In this document: in pieces, positions 56,639 through 64,000 of the stretch
How positions within the stretch are numbered: the first letter of the stretch is position 1
Layout: every line of letters begins with the position of its first letter
Assembly (NCBI GenBank): GCA_928212115.1
Contig: CAKMRJ010005745.1
Coordinates: 79,539,735 to 79,603,734 of the forward strand
Length of the DNA: 64,000 nt
Source: Lactuca virosa
Taxonomy: Eukaryota > Streptophyta > Magnoliopsida > Asterales > Asteraceae
Direction of reading: 5' to 3'
Program-made: the position numbers and the translations under genes
Notes under the pieces: generated by a model
Database searches by the model: none
The model's input: the letters and a program-made list of their open reading frames with translations, nothing else
What the model was told of the DNA's origin: nothing

Positions 56639-57250
56639 CTACTCACGCCGGGAGGTATCTGGTGGTGCCGACGACGAAGTAGAAGCGCCCTGGAGTCTAG
56701 TTAGCTGGCGCTCGGTGACCCTCATCGTCGCCTCTAGAGCGGCCTGTCGCTCCTGGTAGTCCCGCACTATGTCTTGGGTATGCCTCTCCGCGCGCTAAAC
56801 CACGGCTCTCATCGCGTCCATCTGATTGGCGGTCGCCTGGGCCTGATCACCGATATCCCTGGTCCGCCTGACCATCACCGGAAGAGCTCGGTCCGCTGAC
56901 CCCCCATGTCTAAGGTCGTAAAATCTCTGCTCCAAGCCAAACGGTGGGCGCATACGCTGGTGCCTGCTCCACCTCCATATGTCGTGGGCCCATGGGGGCA
57001 TAGGGCCATTGGAGCCTATCCGATGTGCGGGCACCTTAGCCATATAGGGTGGGTCAATGACTTCGGACTCCGCGTCCGAGTCATCCTCCTCCTCCTCCTC
57101 GTCATCCTCATTGACTTCCGCGTCAACTTCTTCCTCTTCCGGGTCTTCCATGGGCTCTTCCTCTGGTTCCTCCTCTGGTTCTACCGCGAGCCATCCCCCG
57201 TTCCCGTGGTTTGGGGGAAAAGGATCACCTGGCTGGTGAAAGTCTGCCAT
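56639..57250 (-). CDS. Gypsy-5 pre-gag protein, acidic, function unknown (one internal stop)
   Basis: 203 codons from the ATG at 57250 to a TAG at 56641-56639, with one in-frame TAG at 56797-56795. N-terminus MADFHQPGDPFPPNHGNG. Residues about 22-60 are almost only Glu and Asp. Then come a middle block with Trp and His (WAHDIWRWSRHQRMRPPFG) and HGGSADRALPVMVRRTRDIG. The C-terminal third is rich in Arg, Gln, Glu and Ala with helix-like spacing (RAERHTQDIVRDYQERQAAL), probably a coiled coil. No membrane segment or signal peptide. The start is chosen because the Gypsy-3 homologue opens with MARFYLPGDP at the same place. I know no family for it; Tat/Ogre elements have an ORF1 before gag but belong to another lineage. 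Confidence 0.7.
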
Positions 57251-57631
57251 AGTGTTTGTACGAGAATATGAGTACAAGAGGAGATATAAGAAGATATAAT
57301 AAAGACTCCACATAATGTCAAAATACTCATATAGTATTTTAATTGTTTGGGTTTGACTCCTTAAAACCTTTGGGTATTAGGTTAGTAAGTTTTAGATTCG
57401 CTGTCCACCCCGATCACTCCCAAACACATGTTGGTCATATTTTGAATAAATATAGTTGATCAGGCTATATTTATCCCCAATACGATTACATAACTGTCTG
57501 GGTTTAACCGCGATGTCCAACTCTTCTAAAGATTTTTAATTATTTTCTTATTCTTGTTCAGAGTGTTTTAGTTCCATTGTATTTATAGTTGCATATCTTG
57601 TATGGTTAGATGTGATAGTTCACTATAAACA
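57251..57631 (-). other. Gypsy-5 leader upstream of the pre-gag frame
   Basis: About 380 bp without a gene. The bases before the pre-gag ATG (TATTCTCGTACAAACAC) match Gypsy-3 (TATTCTCGCACGGACATC), so the leader is homologous in the two elements. Confidence 0.65.
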
Positions 57632-57633
57632 AT

Positions 57634-57645
57634 GCTCAGATACCA
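57634..57645 (-). other. Gypsy-5 primer binding site
   Basis: The minus strand reads TGGTATCTGAGC, one change from TGGTATCAGAGC, three bases from the LTR. Confidence 0.9.
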
Positions 57646-58604
57646 ATCTGTCACACCCCTGAACCGGGACGGCGGAAACGTCTGGGGGCGGGTGACTTCA
57701 TCTTGTAATATCTTAACAATTGAATATAATTGAAACATAGCAACCATCATCATCATACATTAATGATATCAACATGCATTGGTTACATCTTTGTGTTTGT
57801 TTACGAAAGTACATCCAAAATAACATAATGTATGATAATTCAAAAATACAACAATTATCCAAATTCCTTAGCTCCCAACCTGCTTATTGAGTCCTTGAGA
57901 ATACAAGTCGTTTTGAAAAGCGTCAACATAGAATGTTGGTGAGTTCATAAGCATGTTTGTAAGAAAACTTTGTAATAGTTTGTAACTTCCAGAAAATCCA
58001 ATATATTCTTGTAAAAATAGTTTGTGAGTCTCGTTTCAAATCATCTATAATTGCATGTGTATTCTTTGTTTACTTTGTTTGAAATCATATAGAGAGTGTT
58101 CCCAGAAAATCCTATATTTTCTGTTATACAAAAAATTGTGGTCTTAAAACCCTAGACCCGAGTAGTGAAATTCGTTGCAAAATAGAGGACATGTAGTTTT
58201 GTACTTTATAAAATGAGTAGAGTGAATGGTTTGCTTAAATTATAAAATAATATTGTTATTCTCTATGTGAGTTGTTAAAACCATACTAATGTGACTAAAG
58301 CGCCCGTCTTGACGTTCTTCAGGCGTCGGTTTCTAAAGATAATTGTCATCCTATACTGACTTGTCTAGCTGTAGCGAGCAGCTTAGGTGTGGGGTGTCAA
58401 CCCCGTATAGATCTATACACAATATCCCGCTCTCCCTCCAGGAGACTCTGGTTATAACTACAGGACTTACGATGTACGTTAGGCAGGTACGAGTGAAGGA
58501 GTGTCTCACAAAAGCCTTAACGAAATTTACGCGAATATTGAATTCCATTATTTAACGTTATAAATAATGTTACTAGTGTATATTTTTTACTACAAATTAT
58601 AAGT

Positions 58605-58890
58605 GCCAAAAATAGCCATTTTTACCATAAGTGTCAAAAATAGCCCATTTTACCATTGTTGTCATAAATAACCCAATTTTTACCAAAATTGTCAATAAAT
58701 GCCCAATCTTACTAAAATTGTCAATAAAGGTCCAATTTTACTAAAATTGTCAATAAAGGCCCAATTTTACTAAAATTGTCGCATGAGACCCATTTTTACA
58801 CAAATTGTCATAAAATGCCCATTTTTACTAAAATTGTCAATAAAAGGCCAATTTTTACTAAAATGTTTAGAAATGGCCCCATTTTTACCA
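58605..58890. repeat. 29 bp minisatellite in Gypsy-5 5' LTR
   Basis: Same unit as at 50480-50805, with slightly fewer clean copies. Confidence 0.9.
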
Positions 58891-59232
58891 TAATGTTCAT
58901 ATTTGATTATTTTCCAAGTTTTCATAACCAAACTTTGTTTAAACATATTCTTGGACTAATCCTTGTGATTTTTAACATGCATCAAGGGAAAACATTATTC
59001 CTCTAGAAAGTAGTTTTCATTTTTTCACAACATATCAAGTTAACTAGTTTCCAATAACTTGAGATTCAACAAAAATCTCGAGTTCATGGACTTTTAGCAT
59101 GATTTCACAATATTTCAACATACATAACATATAAAACATACACATGCAAGCCAGTATACAAAGGTTTTACACAAGACCTTGACTTGTATCCCCCCCCCCA
59201 AAGAAGGAAAACTCGTAAACAAGGGGTATGAA

Positions 59233-59238
59233 GCTCAC
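59233..59238 (-). promoter_or_regulatory. Putative 5' splice site in Gypsy-5 5' LTR
   Basis: The sense strand reads CAAG/GTGAGC. A second site 179 nt upstream reads TTG/GTATGT here and TTG/GTAAGT in the other LTR (51053-51044 region). Confidence 0.55.
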
Positions 59239-60455
59239 CTTGGGGCTTTTTCGGTTTTGAAGAGGAAGATGGAGGAGGTTTTCGGCCTAGATTGCTTCCT
59301 TGAGGAGATTTTCGAAGTTAAGGTGGTTCTAAGAGCGTAAACACGAAAATGGAGTGGTATGAGGAAGGATTTTTAGTGTAAACTTGAATAAAACAATAGA
59401 ATTTACGAAGAACATACCAAGTTTGCAAGCTTGAAGAAATCTTCTTTGAAACTACACACACACACTCCACGAATTTTAGAGAAGAAAAGATGAGAGATTT
59501 CTTTGAGGGTTGAGAGGAAAATGAGATAAGTGTGTAAGTTTGAAATGAAAAGTGGAGAGGGGAGAAGGGGAGGGGGTCGGTCGATGAGGGGGGGGGGAAG
59601 AGGGAGGGTTGTAGAGTTTGACTTCTAGCCATGTTGATGTAAAAGTCTTAGTTGTTTGTTGAACAAGAGACATAGATAGATGGAGTATAATTTTGAGGTG
59701 GCATCATTGTATAAACTCTTGTGTTTTTCTTTTTCTTTTTTTTTATAAAATCCAATCGGCCCAAGGGAGAAAGGAGAAAAATGATTTTGGGCTTGAAGCG
59801 CAACAGAGAACACATTGGGTCCAATAAGAATTTTCAACCCATTAAGGCCCATATTTGGTTTTTCGGCCCAAAGAGATTAAATGGAAGTGTTTTCGGCCCA
59901 CTAGGAGGCCCAATATTGATTCTTGATCCGATGAGCCCAAAAAAATGATTTTCAGCCCAACAATGGCCCAAATGTGGGTTCTCGGCCCATATAAAGGTCA
60001 ACTAGGGCTTTTGGCCTAAAAGGGGCCCGATAGCGATTTTCAGCCTTGGAAGGCCCATTAGAGAGTTTTTTGGCCCAAAATAATACCTAATAGAGGTACT
60101 TGGCCCATTAGCGTTTAAAAATAAATTCTTGCAGCCCAATAAGGGTTTTAAGGTCCAAAAGATCAATTGGAAGGGCTGCCGGCCCATTAGGGCCCAATAA
60201 GAAGGTCTTGGTCCATTAAGAGGTTTGGACCGAGAAAACTTGGGTTAAGGCCCAAATTTGGGTGGACTTAGCTCATTGGGTTAATTTTTTGGGCTACACA
60301 AGGAGGTTTCGACTTGAATCACAATTTTTGGATGTATAAACTGATGTAGCATTGAAGTTTGATTTATACCAAATGTAGGGTTACAAGATTACACAAAGAA
60401 ATTATCGTGCACGAGATAGAAATCTTAACCCTAATTTTCTAGTTGCGACAATCAT

Positions 60456-61585
60456 GCACCTTAAGTTGTCGAGAAGAATGAGCAATAACCTTGTCTCGTT
60501 GCATTAACACACATCCCAATCCTTAATGTGACGTGTCGCGGTATACGACGAATTCCTTTGTTCGCTCGGGAGAGATAGGATTAGTGCACTATACAACATT
60601 TGTTTAAAATTATGAAACATAGACTCTTGCTTTTATTCCCATTCAAACTTCTGGTCTAAGAAGTTCTATCTTGGAGAAGTTCTATATGAATCTCTGATAA
60701 TAGCATGCAAGGCCTAAGAATTGGCGCACTTCTTTCGGCGTATTTGGTGCTTCCCAGTTATTGATTGCTTCTATATATGAAGGATCAACGTGAATCCCTT
60801 TGTTGCTGACCACATGGCCTAGAAAGTGTACGTCATTAATCCAAAATTCACATTTAGAAAATTTGGGATACAAATTTTCTTTTCGCAACAGTTTCAGGAT
60901 TAGCTGTAGGTGTTGACCGTGTTCTTCCTTAGTTTGTGATTATATCAATATGTCATTGATGAATACAATAAAAAATTCTCCAAGTATGGTTTGTATACAC
61001 GGTTCATGAGATTCATGAAAACTGCTGGTGCATTGGTCAATCCGAAAGGCATAACTAGAAACTCGTAGCAACCATAGCAAGTTTTGAATGTCGTCTTCAA
61101 AATATCTTCTTCCTGGACCTGATGTTGATGGTACCCTGAACTTAGGCCGATCTTTGAGTAGTAGTTGGATACTTGTAGTTGATCGAATAGATCACCAATT
61201 CTCGGGAGTGGTTATCGGTGCTTGATAGTCAGCTTGTTTAGCTCTTGATAAGCGATACACATTCAAAAGGATCCATTCTTTTTCTTGAAAAAAAATAATC
61301 GGTGCTCCCCAAGGTGATATGTTGGGTATGATAAAGATTTTTTTCAAGAAGTTCTTGTAGTTGGTTGTACAGTTCTTGCATTTCGGACGGTACCAACTGG
61401 TAACGAGACTTCGCCATTGGTTTTTCTCTTGGGATCAAGTCGTTTGAAACTCGACTTTCCTGACTTGAGGTAATCCTGGTAAATTTTCTGGAAATATGTC
61501 AGGATGGTTTCACACTTATGGTATGTCTTTGATCTCTTTTTATTTTCTCTTTTTATCTACAACATGTGCTAGGAAAGCATAATAT
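60456..61585 (-). pseudogene. Gypsy-4 reverse transcriptase and linker, decayed
   Basis: The minus-strand frame 60888-60682 reads LYPKFSKCEFWINDVHFLGH, VVSNKGIHVDPSYIEAINNW and VRQFLGLACYYQRF. Further right are FVMPFGLTNAPA-like sequence near 61040, IDDLFDQLQ-like sequence near 61180, and MAKSRYQLVPSEMQELYNQL near 61420-61370. The linker toward protease is cut at 61585, where Copia-5 begins. Numerous stops and indels. Confidence 0.83.
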
Positions 61586-62399
61586 TGTTGGGTTAGGTGT
61601 CTAAGCTCATAACTATAATTGGTATATACTTGAATTGATAGTAGTACAGTCCTTTTGGGTTTCCCTCAAAACTAGCAACTGAACAGATGATTTTGGAGAA
61701 TGAGCTTGATTTATTATTTGATAATAAATTGAAATAAATAATTTTTTAATATATTATGAGAATAATATATTAATTAGAAATAGTAATATTTAATCAGAAA
61801 TTAATTAGAATCAATTTCAGGATTAAAAGAATTAATTAAAAGTGCAGGGACTTAATTGTAATTGTTCAATAGTTGAGCGAAAGGCAATCTAGAATCATCC
61901 ATATGGTGGGACGATTTCTTGGAGCCTAAGGGTTATAGAATAATCCCTAATTTATAATCAAGAAGGAAGATAATTACCCGGTTTAAGATAATCTTGGATT
62001 TGGGCTTATCTAGAGTTTCCTGACTGCACTATAAATAGGGCATAACCCTATGATTTTCGGCCAACCTTTTCTTTACAAGACCTGGCCGAAAATTCCATCC
62101 TCTCTCCTCTTTCTCAATCATCTTCCATAACTAGTGTTGGGTGTGAACCATTAGAGGCGTGCCATTTGTGACGATTGCTCTCAAGGCTTCAACAACACAA
62201 GGATTTCGATTGCTATTACTTTATAGTGATCAAGGTATGATTATTATTACCCTAAGTTTGTGAATTTTGAAATATATAGTAGCATGCTACGATTTTTTAT
62301 TTGTTGTTCAACTTGTATGTTCAATTAGAGAAAACGTAGATCATATTATTTAGGGTTGCATGCACACATATGATTGTGTGTTATGCTCATAACCCATCA
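61586..62399 (+). repeat. Copia-5 5' LTR
   Basis: 814 bp from TGTTGGGTTAGG to AACCCATCA, the same end as Copia-2. Near its end it has CAAG/GTATGATTATT (62231-62245), a strong donor-like site. Confidence 0.82.
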
Positions 62400-62400
62400 G

Positions 62401-62412
62401 TGACATCAGAGC
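62401..62412 (+). other. Copia-5 primer binding site
   Basis: TGACATCAGAGC, two changes from the tRNA-Met type site, one base after the LTR. Confidence 0.8.
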
Positions 62413-63775
62413 GTAGGTTTAGTTTTCTATTGAATTGAAACAATGGTGAACTTGAACAAGGAGGAGAAAACAGAATCGTAATTCGGTTCATTCAACACGC
62501 CGTGGTGTTCTTCCAACACGACGTGTTGGCCTGCAAAATCGACTCAACACGACGTGGTGATCGTCTAACACGGCGTGTTTAGCTGTCAGATCCGAAATTT
62601 TGTGCCTTATCTGCCTAATCTGCTTTTATATTAAAAATTACTTGCTATATTTATCCTCCAAATCTAATTTTGGTGTATCTATGATGATAAATTAAAAGCC
62701 TAGAAGTTAGAAGATAAATACTTGACTTCATTAATTGTTTTTTTTTATTAATATGATTATTTTAAGTGTATTAATAAATCCAAATATTAATTGAATTAAA
62801 TAATAAATTTCAAATAATAATTTGTATTTTAAAAAAAGTTTAAAATACATCGTTATGGATCTTATTATTAATTTAATTAAGTAATTAATTAAAGGACAAT
62901 TAATAAATCCATAAAATTGTTTAAATTTAATTTATTAAAAGTTTATTATAAAGATTAACCCTTGCAATTTTAAAATGTTGTAAAATTCACCTTATACTAT
63001 ATATATTATTAAAAGTTTAATATATATTATACATATAATAAAAGTCAGTCAAACCGCTAGTACGCATCATTCACAAAGCCATATTATAAGGGGAGTTTAA
63101 GAAAGCGGCCTATAAAATGATCGTCATTGGGTATCCATTCTTACTCAACGCTCTCTTGTTTGGTGGAGGGTCATTATCCGAACGGGTTTAATAGGAAAAA
63201 ATTAATCTCATTAAAAGTATAATGATATAAAGTAACTAAACTATTTTAAATCTCACTCTTAGTTACTTTAGGAAAATGTGAATTTGTATGCTAATCCATG
63301 AAATTGCACATTACACTTTATAAGTCGTTAGTGGAGCATGTGTGGCTAACCAGCACACTAATGTGGGACTAATAAGGGTGATAATGGGTGGCTCAAATAT
63401 TATCGTTGATTAATGGAGTGTGTGTGGTTAACCGACACATTAAAATGAGATGATAAATGACATCGAGAGTACCAAGCTAATTTGCATGGTTACTCACATC
63501 TCGTTTGTGATCCTCGGTATCCCAGTCACAAAAGTGAGAGCATAATCAAGATTAAACATGCCATTGAATAGTTCAATGAATCTCAAATGATCTAGGAGTT
63601 TCATGAGATTGAAATTGGTAAATGCTTACCTACCTAAAATAGATTCGAATTTGATTACGACATCCATCTTCAAAGTTCGATTCGAAAATATGGATCCTAG
63701 CCTTAATTTAATTTTATGGGTTAATAATTAAGGATTAAAATCAACTAACTTGAATTCTCTTTTCTCCTATTGTAG
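62413..63775 (+). other. Copia-5 leader with palindromic words, ending in a 3' splice-site-like motif
   Basis: About 1.36 kb, AT-rich, no gene. Four words of the form AACACGxCGTGxT lie at 62494, 62515, 62546 and 62567. The leader ends TTCTCTTTTCTCCTATTGTAG, whose AG (63774-63775) touches the gag ATG. Together with the donor at 62235 this gives an intron of 1541 nt. Confidence 0.65.
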
Positions 63776-64000
63776 ATGTCAATTTCAGACAACAATGGTT
63801 TTTCTCGTTCTTTAGGAAGTAGTTTTCCTCTTCTTTCTGAAGACGATCTTCCACATTCTGATCAAGGTGAAAGTATGTTCCCTTCTTCGAGTGATGCTGG
63901 AACTAGAAGTAATGCTTCTAAACTCTTCTTCCTCCTCCTCCAGTGACTCTCCTTAAGTCATGTTTCCTTCAATATGAAAAATACGAAGTTACTCAAGCCT
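63776..64000 (+). pseudogene. Copia-5 gag start (partial)
   Basis: The ATG at 63776 gives MSISDNNGFSRSLGSSFPLL, then SEDDLPHSDQGESMFPSSSD and, within 60 codons, a stop in this frame. A neighbouring frame goes on with proline and serine-rich sequence. It looks like a copia Gag N-terminus with one small indel; too little is visible for domain calls. The start is supported by the splice-acceptor-like sequence directly before it. Confidence 0.6.

Larger units (their letters stand above)
49529..60450 (-). mobile_element. Gypsy-5: near-complete chromovirus-type Ty3/gypsy with pre-gag frame
   Basis: 10.9 kb element with LTRs 49529-52100 and 57649-60450 and a perfect ATCAT duplication (49524-49528 and 60451-60455). 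Minus-strand order: 5' LTR, primer site, pre-gag frame, gag, protease, RT, RNase H, integrase with chromodomain-like end, purine tract, 3' LTR. Protease-linker (296 codons) and RT (317 codons) are open and separated by one stop. Gag has an internal deletion, and the integrase has several stops. It is the best preserved element here but not active. Confidence 0.95.
57649..60450 (-). repeat. Gypsy-5 5' LTR
   Basis: 2802 bp. Sense start TGTCGCAACTAG at 60450, end GGGTGTGACA at 57649. Order in sense: TGGGCC cluster, TATA-like TTTATACAAT near 59713-59704, pyrimidine-rich leader-like stretch (59560-59450), donors TTG/GTATGT (59417-59412) and CAAG/GTGAGC (59238-59233), a run of about nine G, then the 29 bp array. 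Confidence 0.93.
61586..64000 (+). mobile_element. Copia-5: Ty1/copia element, left part (runs off the window)
   Basis: The LTR 61586-62399 is followed by a primer-site-like TGACATCAGAGC, a long leader and the start of gag at 63776. The 3' end is outside the window. It is inserted in Gypsy-4 pol at the 5-mer AATAT (61581-61585); the matching duplication cannot be seen. Confidence 0.85.

Overview
This window is plant repetitive DNA. It is AT-rich, and I find no intact host gene, no rRNA, no tRNA and no CRISPR array. Nearly everything is LTR retrotransposon sequence of two superfamilies, Ty3/gypsy (chromovirus, Tekay/Del-like by RT and integrase motifs) and Ty1/copia. The elements are nested inside one another, as in heterochromatin of a large eudicot genome. 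Asteraceae is my guess from the look of the LTRs; that is inference only.

Layout, with working names. (1) Gypsy-1, minus strand, runs in from the left edge and ends at 10070. It is split by TRGAG-1 (211-4719), a gag-only LTR element that carries two Tourist-like MITEs. (2) 10071-10902 holds a decayed copia integrase with a tandem duplication. (3) Copia-2, plus strand, spans 10903-36033 between TATAA target duplications. It is opened by Gypsy-2 (plus strand, about 16796-23602) and, inside its 3' LTR, by Gypsy-3 (minus strand, 24522-35792, LTRs about 3.4 kb). (4) 36039-39579 is old DNA with gypsy scraps. (5) Gypsy-4, minus strand, is old and runs from 39580 to 61585. It is broken by Copia-4 (40381-44897, a copia element with most of pol deleted, TSD TCCAT), by a copia solo LTR (about 46330-47353), by Gypsy-5 (49529-60450, TSD ATCAT, the best preserved element) and finally by Copia-5 (61586 to the right edge).

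How the parts relate: Gypsy-2 and Gypsy-5 keep gag, protease, RT, RNase H and integrase in the usual order, but all have stops or frameshifts. TRGAG-1, Gypsy-3 and Copia-4 lack most of pol and could have moved only with enzymes supplied in trans.

Most notable: (a) Gypsy-3 and Gypsy-5 share an extra reading frame between the primer binding site and gag, encoding an acidic protein of about 200 residues that I do not recognise. (b) In six families a good 3' splice site lies 0-7 nt before the gag ATG. The gypsy LTRs share a conserved 5' splice site (AGGTGAGT-like), and Gypsy-3 and Gypsy-5 share a second donor about 177 nt upstream of it. This suggests that gag is made from a spliced RNA lacking the primer binding site, with the pre-gag frame inside the intron. 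(c) Several unrelated families carry clusters of short family-specific palindromic words in the LTR or leader.
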